Below are positions 26,172 to 34,333 of a stretch of DNA of 64,000 nucleotides, piece by piece. Source of the stretch: Paenibacillus tundrae (GTDB lineage: Bacteria; Bacillota; Bacilli; Paenibacillales; Paenibacillaceae). Position 1 is the stretch's first letter, and each line of letters opens with the position of its first letter. The notes beneath the pieces were generated by a model. It searched no databases, was not told the DNA's origin, and saw only the letters and a program-made list of their open reading frames with translations. The stretch is taken from NCBI RefSeq assembly GCF_030812775.1, contig NZ_JAUSTI010000001.1:434001-498000 (forward strand), given 5' to 3'. Position numbers and translations under genes: made by a program.

Positions 26172-26972
26172 GTGACGGTAGTTACATACAAACTGGAGAC
26201 TTTTGAAGGGCCTTTGGATCTGCTGCTTCACTTGATCGACAAGGCAGAGATTCAAATCCAGGATATTCCCATCAGCGATATTACCGATCAATATATGGCT
26301 TATCTGCATTCGATGCAAGAATTGGAGCTCGATATTACAAGTGAATTTCTCGTGATGGCTGCAACACTTTTATCGATCAAAAGCAAACTATTACTGCCCA
26401 AACCACCGGTAATTGAGGATTTTGAGGATTATGATTATATCGAAGATGAAGATTATGATCCACGTGCTGAACTGATTGCACGTCTGATTGAATATCGCAA
26501 ATACAAAGGGATTGCAAGGCATCTGCATGAGCGGGAGTGGGAGCGGAGCCTCATCTTTTCGAAAGAGCCTGAAGATCTTAGACCTTATATGCCTGTGGAG
26601 ACACAATCGAATCCGGTGCAGGGTCTCCATACCTCGGATCTCATCGCTGCTTTTCAGAAGGCGCTACGTAAGGCTGAGAAACGAACGACCGTTGCTCGTA
26701 TTCAACGAGATGAAATATCGGTTAAAGATCGTATTCGCGATGTCATTGGTGCACTGGAGCGTATAGGGCCAGGAGGTAAGTTGTTGTTTTCTAAGCTGTT
26801 AGATGAACAGATCTATCGGCATGAAATTGTCGTTACCTTTCTTGCGATTTTAGAGCTTATGAAGATGAAGCAGATCGTCTGTTATCAGGAACGGATGTTT
26901 GAGGATATTGTTATGGAGTGGAGAGGGGAAGCAAGGAATCATGGATTTTCCGAAATTGAAGTCGATTATTGA
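26172..26972 (+). CDS. scpA: segregation and condensation protein A
   Basis: A 266-aa kleisin that joins Smc heads together with ScpB. The N-terminal helical domain (FEGPLDLLLHLIDKAEI ... SEFLVMAATLLSIKSKLLLP), a central acidic linker (EDFEDYDYIEDEDYD) and the C-terminal winged helix (FLAILELMKMKQI) are clear. GTG at 26172 follows GGGAGGA by 8 nt. It overlaps scpB by 32 nt. Confidence 0.93.
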   Translation: MTVVTYKLETFEGPLDLLLHLIDKAEIQIQDIPISDITDQYMAYLHSMQELELDITSEFLVMAATLLSIKSKLLLPKPPVIEDFEDYDYIEDEDYDPRAELIARLIEYRKYKGIARHLHEREWERSLIFSKEPEDLRPYMPVETQSNPVQGLHTSDLIAAFQKALRKAEKRTTVARIQRDEISVKDRIRDVIGALERIGPGGKLLFSKLLDEQIYRHEIVVTFLAILELMKMKQIVCYQERMFEDIVMEWRGEARNHGFSEIEVDY

Positions 26973-27624
26973 AGGCCTGCTGTTTTTGTCCGGAGAAGAA
27001 GGTCTGAGTATCAAACAAATTGCCGAAATCGTAGATCAACATCCGGAACGAGTGTCCGATGCGGTGGAGGAGATGGTTGCTGATTTTGCAAATCAGGGAA
27101 GAGGGGTTCAGATTCTCAAGCTGGCCGGCGTAGTGCAACTCGGAACATTGCCTGAACATGCCTCTTATTTTGAAAAACTTGCCTATTCTCCAGCGCGTAC
27201 ATCGTTATCCCAAGCTGCTCTGGAGACGCTTGCCATTGTGGCCTATCGCCAGCCGATTACTCGGGTGGAGATTGAAGAGATCCGCGGTGTGAAGTCTGAA
27301 CGTGCGATTCATACGTTAGTGAACAAAGATCTAATTCATGAAGTGGGACGAGCAGAGGCTATCGGGCGCCCGATCCTGTATGGCACAACTAAGTCGTTCT
27401 TAGATTATTTCGGACTGGCTACAATTAAGGATCTTCCTGAGCCAGGGTTATTCGAAGATACGGAAAACCTAGAGGAAGAGACACAGCTCTTGTTCGATAA
27501 GTTAGATGTGCAACAGGTAAGCTTGGATGGAAGTGATCAGACGGATTCATTCGATGAGGTAATCGATGATCATGGATTAGACACTGTTGAGGATTTGGAT
27601 GACGGAGATCACGAAAATAGGTAA
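26941..27624 (+). CDS. scpB: segregation and condensation protein B
   Basis: A 227-aa protein with two winged-helix domains (KLKSIIEGLLFLSGEEG and QAALETLAIVAYRQPITRVEIEEIRGV) and a long acidic C-terminal tail (VIDDHGLDTVEDLDDGDHE), longer than in many homologues. ATG at 26941 has AAGGA close upstream and lies inside scpA. Works with Smc and ScpA in chromosome organisation. Confidence 0.93.
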   Translation: MDFPKLKSIIEGLLFLSGEEGLSIKQIAEIVDQHPERVSDAVEEMVADFANQGRGVQILKLAGVVQLGTLPEHASYFEKLAYSPARTSLSQAALETLAIVAYRQPITRVEIEEIRGVKSERAIHTLVNKDLIHEVGRAEAIGRPILYGTTKSFLDYFGLATIKDLPEPGLFEDTENLEEETQLLFDKLDVQQVSLDGSDQTDSFDEVIDDHGLDTVEDLDDGDHENR

Positions 27625-27832
27625 ATGATTAAAAAGTTATCATCGTGTTACACGCACATGTAGGCCGATCCCTTTTGTACATAAAGGTTTCGGTCTATTT
27701 GCGTTTGCATGATGTGGAAGGGTGATGACTGAATTATGTAAATTCAACGGTTTTTCAATGAGCTATGAATTTTTTCCAATATATAGTGTCATACTATTCA
27801 GGAAGAGAATTGTAGCCTTGGAGGTAAGGCCT

Positions 27833-28564
27833 GTGTGGATTTGGCTTGGGGGAATCGTGCTGTTTGCCATTCTTTTACTTGCCATTGTTCTCATCTCGAA
27901 TATTCATATACACTTTACGTTCCGTAAACATAGAAGTGATGATTATGCTCTTATCAATATTCGTCTTCTCTACGGTCTGGTTCGCATCAAATATGAAATC
28001 CCGAGTATCGTCTTCAAAAATATGAAAGAAGGATTTCTTGTGAAGACGCAGCAACGAACGAACCATTCGCGGGGGGAAGCAGAGGGCAACGAGCGTGTGA
28101 ACAAACGCAAAGTTAAAAAATGGGCAAAAGAAGTAAAAGTTATGCTTAGAGCGACAGATGCACTCAAAATTTGGGTCAAACAAACGCTCACCCGTGTACA
28201 TATGACTGATTTATCCTGGTCTACCCGGATTGGAGTAGCGGATGCGGCCTATACCGCCATCGTTACAGGCTGGGTATGGACAATAAAGTCCATTATGATT
28301 GGATTTTTATCCTATCAGGTACAGTTTAAACGCACACCGTGTCTGGAAGTCATTCCAGTGTGGGGGGATGAGATGGAATTTCAGACTGAACTGGAGTTGC
28401 ATATGCGCGTTCGATTTGGTACTTTCTTCACCGCAGGACTCCGTCTGATGACGCGTGTTCTCAAAGTAGAAGGGGGTTGGCGGATGTGGTTTCGACTTCT
28501 ACAAGAGCAGCGGCGCAGACACAAGCAGAAGCTCAAGGAACAACATCAAAATTCTCACATTTAA
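27833..28564 (+). CDS. YtfI-like DUF2953 membrane protein
   Basis: A 243-aa protein beginning with one membrane helix (WIWLGGIVLFAILLLAIVL), then a soluble domain with FRKHRSDDYALINIRLLYGLVRIKYEIP and a second hydrophobic stretch near VTGWVWTIKSIMIGFL; very basic ends. The layout matches DUF2953/YtfI, which is followed by ytfJ in B. subtilis, as here. GTG at 27833 is chosen because GGAGGT lies 7 nt upstream; the frame is open from 27722. Function unknown, probably sporulation-related by context. Confidence 0.8.
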   Translation: MWIWLGGIVLFAILLLAIVLISNIHIHFTFRKHRSDDYALINIRLLYGLVRIKYEIPSIVFKNMKEGFLVKTQQRTNHSRGEAEGNERVNKRKVKKWAKEVKVMLRATDALKIWVKQTLTRVHMTDLSWSTRIGVADAAYTAIVTGWVWTIKSIMIGFLSYQVQFKRTPCLEVIPVWGDEMEFQTELELHMRVRFGTFFTAGLRLMTRVLKVEGGWRMWFRLLQEQRRRHKQKLKEQHQNSHI

Positions 28565-28700
28565 TTGTGAGCCTTGCCAAATGATGGTTTAAACTAATTT
28601 CAAGATGTATCAAGGTACGCACGGGTACATAACTCCCTTGAAATTGGGGATGATATGGTTTAGATCAAACCTAGTTAAAATGAAACTGGAGGGAACTTAC

Positions 28701-29183
28701 ATGTCAGATCATCCAATACAAGGCTTAATGGAAACTGCTATGGAGAATATCAAGGCCATGGTAGATGTCAATACAATCGTTGGCGATGCAGTTGAAACAC
28801 CGGACGGTACGGTTATTTTGCCGATCAGTAAAGTGGGCTTTGGTTTTGCAGCGGGCGGTAGTGACTTTAATGTGAATGTCGAAAAGAAAGAAAGCGGTTC
28901 TGCGTCAACTGCGGAACATGCAAAATCAGCCAAGGTTGCTTCTCCATTCGGTGGAGGTAGCGGGGGTGGCGTGTCCATCCGTCCGATTGCCTTCCTCGTC
29001 GTAGGAAAACAAGGCGTTCATATCGTACCACTTGATAATTCAACACATCTATTTGAGAAATTAATCGATTCAATGCCATACGCTATGGATCGAATTCAGG
29101 AGATGTTCCGTCGTAATCCTGCAACAAGTAATGTCCAAGATCAAACTCAGCACCACAATCCAGATCCATCGACTTACAGCTAA
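28701..29183 (+). CDS. ytfJ: GerW-family sporulation protein YtfJ
   Basis: A 160-aa protein with the family pattern: HPIQGLMETAMENIKAMVDVNTIVGD, TVILPISKVGFGFAAGGSDF, a Gly-rich FGGGSGGGVSIRPIAFLV segment and a C-terminal domain LIDSMPYAMDRIQEMF. YtfJ is a forespore protein of Bacillus spores. ATG at 28701 follows GGAGGG. A perfect terminator closes the ytfI-ytfJ pair. Confidence 0.9.
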   Translation: MSDHPIQGLMETAMENIKAMVDVNTIVGDAVETPDGTVILPISKVGFGFAAGGSDFNVNVEKKESGSASTAEHAKSAKVASPFGGGSGGGVSIRPIAFLVVGKQGVHIVPLDNSTHLFEKLIDSMPYAMDRIQEMFRRNPATSNVQDQTQHHNPDPSTYS

Positions 29184-29199
29184 AAAAATGGATGTAATG

Positions 29200-29233
29200 A
29201 ATCCCTCCCGCAGCACATGCGGGAGGGATTTTT
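29200..29233 (+). terminator. terminator after ytfJ
   Basis: AATCCCTCCCGC pairs perfectly with GCGGGAGGGATT, then TTT. Confidence 0.93.
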
Positions 29234-29254
29234 AGGTTGTTTTGTATCACTAGG

Positions 29255-29283
29255 ACATACTTCGGGTTGTCCAGACATAAAGT
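29255..29283 (+). promoter_or_regulatory. candidate SigE promoter of dacB-spmA-spmB
   Basis: ACATACT (29255-29261), 14-nt spacer, CATAAAGT (29276-29283). Two mismatches in each box from the SigE consensus; the same spacing is seen before spoIIM. Confidence 0.3.
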
Positions 29284-29319
29284 AGTACAAGATTCCAAGT
29301 GACCCGGAGGAATGGTTGA

Positions 29320-30507
29320 ATGAAAATGTTAACGAAAATGATTGCAAGTTTCCTGATTCCATTATTTTTGTTGTCTTCAGTTGGAATTGCCGGTGCATCT
29401 GGAACCATTCCAAGCCCCTCAACTCATGCTCAGAGCGCAGCTCTCATTGATGTCACGTCTGGGCGGATTTTGTACAGCAAGTCTGGAGATCAAGAATTGC
29501 GTATCGCCAGCTTGACCAAGATCATGACCGCGATTGTCGCCATTGAACATGGAAAACTACAAGATAAGGTGAAGGTGACAGCCTCTTCGTTTGCAAAGGA
29601 AGGATCGTCACTTTATCTCAAACTTGGCGAAGAGATGACGCTTGAGAACATGCTGTATGGACTTATGTTGCGTTCTGGTAATGATGCAGCTTCGGCTATT
29701 GCCGAGCATGTTGGTGGCTCAGAGGAAGGCTTTGTGCTTCTGATGAATAAGAAAGCAGAGGAGATCGGGTTAACCCGTTCTCACTTCATGAATCCTCATG
29801 GCTTGGATGCCGAGGGACATTATTCTACGGCGAATGATCTGGCACGTTTAACGGCGTATGCGCTACATAATCCCGTGTTCAAACGCATCGTGGCAACGGA
29901 GAACAAATCGGCACCGAATCCTAATGAAAGCTGGGAATACTCCTGGCACAACAAAAATAAAATGCTGCGATTGTATGAAGGAGCTGACGGGGTTAAGACC
30001 GGTTATACCAAAAAAGCCTTCAGGTGTCTGGTAAGCTCAGCGACGCGGGATGGGCAACAGCTAGCGGCTGTAACCCTGAATGATGGAGACGATTGGAACG
30101 ATCATGCACGTATGCTGGACTTCGGATTCAAAAACTTTCCTTTAAGAGAAATCGCCGAAAAAGAACAGCCTGTGGCGAATACCACGGTCGTTACAGGACG
30201 AGGGTTTCAATATCCGCTGGCTGAAAGTGAGATCGACTCTATAAGTAAAAAGCTGATCTTAACGACCAATCGCAGTCAAAATGAATCGCAAACCGAAAGT
30301 AAAGCGAATGATCTTTCATTTGGTCTAGCTGGTCGTATTGAAATGCAACTGAATGGGAAATTCATAGGCTCTATTCCCGTGTACCACAAAGGAAGTTATA
30401 TTCCTCCCCAACCTGAGATGCAAGAAGCTGCATTTGCTGGGATAGGGGAAATTACAACTTGGGCAGCCGCATGGCGTGCCGTGATAAGTCACTTGTTGTC
30501 CCCGTAA
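29320..30507 (+). CDS. dacB: sporulation D-alanyl-D-alanine carboxypeptidase DacB
   Basis: A 395-aa exported carboxypeptidase with signal peptide (MKMLTKMIASFLIPLFLLSS ... AGASG), SLTK active-site serine, SGND and KTGYTKKA boxes. It lowers cross-linking in the spore cortex. ATG at 29320 follows GGAGG at 9-10 nt. The downstream spmA and spmB genes match the B. subtilis dacB operon, so DacB rather than DacA or DacF. Confidence 0.9.
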   Translation: MKMLTKMIASFLIPLFLLSSVGIAGASGTIPSPSTHAQSAALIDVTSGRILYSKSGDQELRIASLTKIMTAIVAIEHGKLQDKVKVTASSFAKEGSSLYLKLGEEMTLENMLYGLMLRSGNDAASAIAEHVGGSEEGFVLLMNKKAEEIGLTRSHFMNPHGLDAEGHYSTANDLARLTAYALHNPVFKRIVATENKSAPNPNESWEYSWHNKNKMLRLYEGADGVKTGYTKKAFRCLVSSATRDGQQLAAVTLNDGDDWNDHARMLDFGFKNFPLREIAEKEQPVANTTVVTGRGFQYPLAESEIDSISKKLILTTNRSQNESQTESKANDLSFGLAGRIEMQLNGKFIGSIPVYHKGSYIPPQPEMQEAAFAGIGEITTWAAAWRAVISHLLSP

Positions 30508-30522
30508 AGGAGGTTTTCCTGG

Positions 30523-31149
30523 TTGATCAATCTAATCTGGTTACTGATGATTGTGATTGGGTTTGTTTTTGCAGCAGTGAATGGAAAGATTGAAGTGGTC
30601 ACGCAAGCGGCTTTTGATGGGGCGGCCACCGGGGTTACGGTTTGTTTAGGACTGATTAGTGTGCTTGTATTTTGGATGGGTATGATGAAAATAGGTGAAG
30701 ATGCTGGACTGCTTAGCAAAATTGCTAAGCTTCTTGGTCCAGTCGTTGCCTTCTTGTTTCCGGACGTGCCTCGTAATCATCCAGCCATGGGTTATATCCT
30801 ATCTAATATGAGCGCTAACCTTCTCGGTCTAGGGAATGCTGCTACACCAATGGGCATTAAGGCGATGCAACAGTTACAAGAACTTAACCCTGATAAACAA
30901 ACGGCATCCCCAGCCATGTGTACACTACTCGCATTAAATACGGCAAGTATTACGCTAATTCCTACGACGCTAATTGCTATTCGGTTGAATTACCAATCTG
31001 CCAACGCAACAGAGATTGTGGGCACGACGCTAATCGCAACAATGATCGCAACACTGGCAGCGATTATGGCAGATCGTTGGTATAGAAATAGAACGCTGAA
31101 TAAACCGCCACGTATCGTGAAAAGCGGCAATCCTGGCATGAAAGGATGA
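30523..31149 (+). CDS. spmA: spore maturation protein A
   Basis: A 208-aa integral membrane protein with a nucleoside-recognition (Gate) type domain: LISVLVFWMGMMKIGEDAGL, HPAMGYILSNMSANLLGLGNAATPMGIKAM, ALNTASITLIPTTLIAIR. Needed in B. subtilis for spore core dehydration. TTG start at 30523 with AAAGGAGG about 9 nt upstream. The stop of dacB is 15 nt away. Confidence 0.92.
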   Translation: MINLIWLLMIVIGFVFAAVNGKIEVVTQAAFDGAATGVTVCLGLISVLVFWMGMMKIGEDAGLLSKIAKLLGPVVAFLFPDVPRNHPAMGYILSNMSANLLGLGNAATPMGIKAMQQLQELNPDKQTASPAMCTLLALNTASITLIPTTLIAIRLNYQSANATEIVGTTLIATMIATLAAIMADRWYRNRTLNKPPRIVKSGNPGMKG

Positions 31150-31155
31150 ATAACC

Positions 31156-31689
31156 TTGCTAACCTTCGTCAACTGGATCTCTGCCTGGGCCATTCCGGTT
31201 ATTATCGCGTTTGTTCCATTATATGCGTTTACCAAGAAGGTTCCAGTCTATGAATCCTTCGTTGATGGAGCAAAAGAGGGGTTTTCCACTGCGATTAGCA
31301 TTATTCCTCATCTCGTGGGAATGATGGTTGCGATAAGTGTATTTCGTGCTTCGGGAGCCCTTGATTTTGTCATTAGTTGGTTTGCTCCACTTGTATCCTG
31401 GATGGGAATACCAGGAGAAGTCCTGCCACTGGGAATTCTTCGTCCGCTAACGGGGACAGGCTCTCTAGCTTTTACAACCGATCTGATTAAGACTTATGGG
31501 CCTGACTCCATGATTGGTCGTATGGCCTCTACAATTCAAGGCAGCACAGATACGACGCTCTATGTACTGACCGTATATTTTGGGGCGGTAGGCATTCGAA
31601 ACGGTCGTTATGCACTCAAAGTAGGTCTGTTTTCAGATGTTGTGGGCTTCATTGCGGCACTTGTCATCTGTTTAATCGTTTTTGGATAA
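31156..31689 (+). CDS. spmB: spore maturation protein B
   Basis: A 177-aa partner of SpmA with the second Gate-type domain: FVDGAKEGFSTAISIIPHLVGMMVAI, LRPLTGTGSLA, STIQGSTDTTLYVLTVYFGAVGI. TTG at 31156 lies 6 nt after spmA, with AAAGGATG upstream, so the two are coupled. Confidence 0.92.
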   Translation: MLTFVNWISAWAIPVIIAFVPLYAFTKKVPVYESFVDGAKEGFSTAISIIPHLVGMMVAISVFRASGALDFVISWFAPLVSWMGIPGEVLPLGILRPLTGTGSLAFTTDLIKTYGPDSMIGRMASTIQGSTDTTLYVLTVYFGAVGIRNGRYALKVGLFSDVVGFIAALVICLIVFG

Positions 31690-31787
31690 ATCTATTTCAA
31701 TATATTCTATAATTATAGTTAACCAAGTTGCTTTCTCCTTCCGATATACAAGATATGCTAGAATGGATAGCGGGAGGAGAGTTGCAC

Positions 31788-32606
31788 ATGCATAAGAGAT
31801 GGAAACGAGTGCTTCAGTTTGGGTTGTCAGGCATGATGGCGATAGGTCTGCTAACTGGCCCTACTGGAATGGTGGACGCGCAAGCGGTCAACACGATACA
31901 TTTTACCGGATATTTTGATAAACAATTACGAGACAAATTTGCGGTTACCGCGGATTCTTTTCCAGTCGTTAACGTTCGTTTAGTCAAGCAGGATGAACCG
32001 GACGTGGTTTATTATGATGTCGGAACTTCCATTTTAATATCCAAGGACGAAGTGCTTACGAATTATCATGTCGTTCAGGAGTATGCGGAGCTAGCGAATG
32101 GTGATGAGGGAACGTTAACTGTTGCCAGTCCAGGCGAGCTGAAGCGTCCGATCAAAGCCAAGATTATAAAGACTGATCCGGTAACGGATATGGCTCTACT
32201 GAAGCTGGATGAAGAAATAAATGCACAGCCTGTAACGTTTGCAAACGCAAGGGATAATCAACTTGTTTACACAATTGGTTTTCCGAAAAATCCAGATGGG
32301 GATTTAGTTATTCTCGATGATGAATTCCCTGCAACATACAATACGATTGCTAAAAGCCGGGTTTCCAGCCCTAATGCAACCGATGTTCCAGGTCGAAAAG
32401 GCATAGGCAGTATTGTAAAATCCATGGCACAAGGTAACTCTGGTGGCCCTGTGTTGGATCAAAACAATCAAGTCATTGGCATGATGACCTTTGTCTATGG
32501 TTCAAGAACGTACTTCATTACATCACAAACCCTGCAAGACTTTATTAAAGAAAACGCAAAACCTACGAGAAAGCAAGTGGTTGTTGCAGGTAAGGTCTCG
32601 AATTAA
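31788..32606 (+). CDS. secreted trypsin-like serine protease
   Basis: A 272-aa exported protein: signal peptide (HKRWKRVLQFGLSGMMAIGL ... VDAQA), then a chymotrypsin fold with catalytic His in LTNYHVV, Asp in PVTDMALLKL and Ser in QGNSGGPV. Unlike HtrA/DegP it lacks a PDZ domain. It resembles small Glu-specific or V8-type secreted proteases, but specificity is unknown. ATG at 31788 follows GGAGGAG; the frame is open from 31728. Monocistronic, between spmB and a terminator. Confidence 0.85.
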   Translation: MHKRWKRVLQFGLSGMMAIGLLTGPTGMVDAQAVNTIHFTGYFDKQLRDKFAVTADSFPVVNVRLVKQDEPDVVYYDVGTSILISKDEVLTNYHVVQEYAELANGDEGTLTVASPGELKRPIKAKIIKTDPVTDMALLKLDEEINAQPVTFANARDNQLVYTIGFPKNPDGDLVILDDEFPATYNTIAKSRVSSPNATDVPGRKGIGSIVKSMAQGNSGGPVLDQNNQVIGMMTFVYGSRTYFITSQTLQDFIKENAKPTRKQVVVAGKVSN

Positions 32607-32669
32607 TTGAATTAGACTTATGAAGCTCTTAAAAAGTAGATCGAACAAAAAAATATAGCTTTAATGCTA

Positions 32670-32716
32670 CTCATCCTTCTTGTTCTGGTAACAGAGATAA
32701 GAAGGGTGAGTTTTTT
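32670..32716 (+). terminator. terminator after the serine protease
   Basis: CTCATCCTTCTT pairs with AAGAAGGGTGAG (one G-U), followed by six T. Confidence 0.9.
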
Positions 32717-32833
32717 GGCGTTAAAAGTTATACGATTCGTACTCGAAATGGTCATTTAGAGCCTCTGTTTACATTTTCCTTGGATTATCCTTGTGATTTC
32801 CCTCCTTGATGGGTATCATTAGTGTGAGGTGAC

Positions 32834-33592
32834 ATGACAAACATGGAAAGATTACAAAAAATTATTGCTCAAGCTGGTATCGCATCCCGTCGCAAAAGCG
32901 AGGAACTGATCCAGTCCGGCAAAGTAGAAGTCAATGGGGAAGTCGTGACCGAACTCGGCACGAAAGCAAACCCTGAAGAGGATATCATTACGGTAAACGG
33001 GAAGCCAATCCGCAGTGAGAAAAAAGTGTACTTGCTCATGAACAAACCAAAAGGTGTAATTACAAGTGCATCCGATCCAGAAGGACGGAAAATTGTTTCC
33101 GATTACCTTAAAGGGGTCAAAGAGCGTGTATATCCAGTAGGAAGACTGGACTATGATACGGAAGGTTTATTGATTCTTACGAATGACGGCGAATTTGCAC
33201 ATTTGCTGACACATCCAAAGCACCATGTACCCAAAACGTATTTGGCAACCGTCAAAGGCGTTCCGCATGGATCGGCTCTGGAAAAATTAAAGACAGGGAT
33301 TATGCTTGATGATGGTATGACCGCTCCGGCTGAGGTTGAATACAAGGATGTGGATACCGCAAACAATGAGGCCGTAATCTCAATTACTATTTATGAAGGT
33401 CGTAACCGCCAGGTTCGACGGATGTTTGAAGCGATTAACCATCCGGTGACACGCTTAAAACGTATTGCTTTCGGTGGGATTTTGCTGCAAAACCTGAAAC
33501 GGGGACTGACTCGTAATCTATCCAAAGAAGAAGTCAATAACCTAATTCAACTCGCAAAATCAGAACCAGCCAAAAAAATGAAGAAAAGGTAA
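32834..33592 (+). CDS. rluB: 23S rRNA pseudouridine synthase RluB family
   Basis: A 252-aa RsuA/RluB-type enzyme: N-terminal S4 domain (RLQKIIAQAGIASRRKSEELI), then the catalytic domain with GRLDYDTEGLLILTNDG (catalytic Asp), NKPKGVITS and EGRNRQVRRMFEA. Expected to make pseudouridine near position 2605 of 23S rRNA. ATG 32834 or 32843. In B. subtilis rluB also stands upstream of resABCDE. Confidence 0.93.
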   Translation: MTNMERLQKIIAQAGIASRRKSEELIQSGKVEVNGEVVTELGTKANPEEDIITVNGKPIRSEKKVYLLMNKPKGVITSASDPEGRKIVSDYLKGVKERVYPVGRLDYDTEGLLILTNDGEFAHLLTHPKHHVPKTYLATVKGVPHGSALEKLKTGIMLDDGMTAPAEVEYKDVDTANNEAVISITIYEGRNRQVRRMFEAINHPVTRLKRIAFGGILLQNLKRGLTRNLSKEEVNNLIQLAKSEPAKKMKKR

Positions 33593-33702
33593 TGTAAGGA
33601 CACATAATTTTCATAAAACTGCCGCAATTTTGTGACGGAATTCGCTATAATTGTTCATAGGATGTTCACAGATATCTGGGACAGTTACGTATTGCGAATG
33701 AT

Positions 33703-33769
33703 CTATATAAATTGAACTAAACTTTTACACGGGAGGTTTGTGTACTATTCTTTAGTTCAATTTATATAG
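33703..33769. repeat. 19-bp perfect inverted repeat upstream of resA
   Basis: CTATATAAATTGAACTAAA (33703-33721) is exactly inverted at 33751-33769. Inside the 29-nt loop a second short stem TACAC/GTGTA presents GGGAGGTTT at its tip, a Shine-Dalgarno-like loop; the opposite strand would present CCTCCC. The element ends 22 nt before resA. Confidence 0.9.
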
Positions 33770-33791
33770 TCACCTTAAAAGGAGAGCGCAC

Positions 33792-34319
33792 ATGGGGAAA
33801 TCAAGAAGAACGGTGCAGATCGTCATTTTGTTTTTGATCCTGGTGTTGGGCGGATATGCAATTAGCACATCCGCATCCGGCTCGAATGGCAAGCCAAAAG
33901 AAGGAGATCGAGCACCTTCTTTTGAACTGCTGGGCTTGGACGGTCAAGTACATACGTCTGAGGAATACGAGGGCAAGGCACTGGTCGTCAACTTTTGGGG
34001 GACATGGTGTGAGCCTTGTGTGAAGGAGATGCCTGCACTTCAAGCACAAGCGGATAAGTGGAAAGACCAGGGTGTTCAATTTATCGGGATTAATGTAGGG
34101 GAAGATCAGATGACCGTAGAGCATTTTGTGAAGCAGGTTGGTGTTACATTTCCTATTATGCTTGATCGTGACAAAAATTCAGTTCGAGATTATGGGATAT
34201 CTCCGATGCCGACTACATTCTTCGTGTCTAATACGGGCAAAATTTCTACCATTCACATTGGTCAACTAGATTTAGACACACTTGACGCTCAAATTTCACA
34301 ACTGGCTAAACAGCCCTGA
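33792..34319 (+). CDS. resA: thiol-disulfide oxidoreductase ResA
   Basis: A 175-aa membrane-anchored thioredoxin-like protein that reduces apocytochrome c haem-binding cysteines outside the membrane. N-terminal anchor (TVQIVILFLILVLGGYAIS), active site WGTWCEPCVKEMP, cis-Pro in SPMPTTFF and the Glu-containing fold typical of ResA. AAAGGAGAG precedes the ATG. First gene of resABC. Confidence 0.93.
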   Translation: MGKSRRTVQIVILFLILVLGGYAISTSASGSNGKPKEGDRAPSFELLGLDGQVHTSEEYEGKALVVNFWGTWCEPCVKEMPALQAQADKWKDQGVQFIGINVGEDQMTVEHFVKQVGVTFPIMLDRDKNSVRDYGISPMPTTFFVSNTGKISTIHIGQLDLDTLDAQISQLAKQP

Positions 34320-34333
34320 ACGGAGGTCCAGTC

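Noticed and set aside
28595..28635. GTATC and CATAACT considered as a SigG promoter for ytfJ
   Set aside because: Both boxes match only partly, and the gene may be read from upstream.
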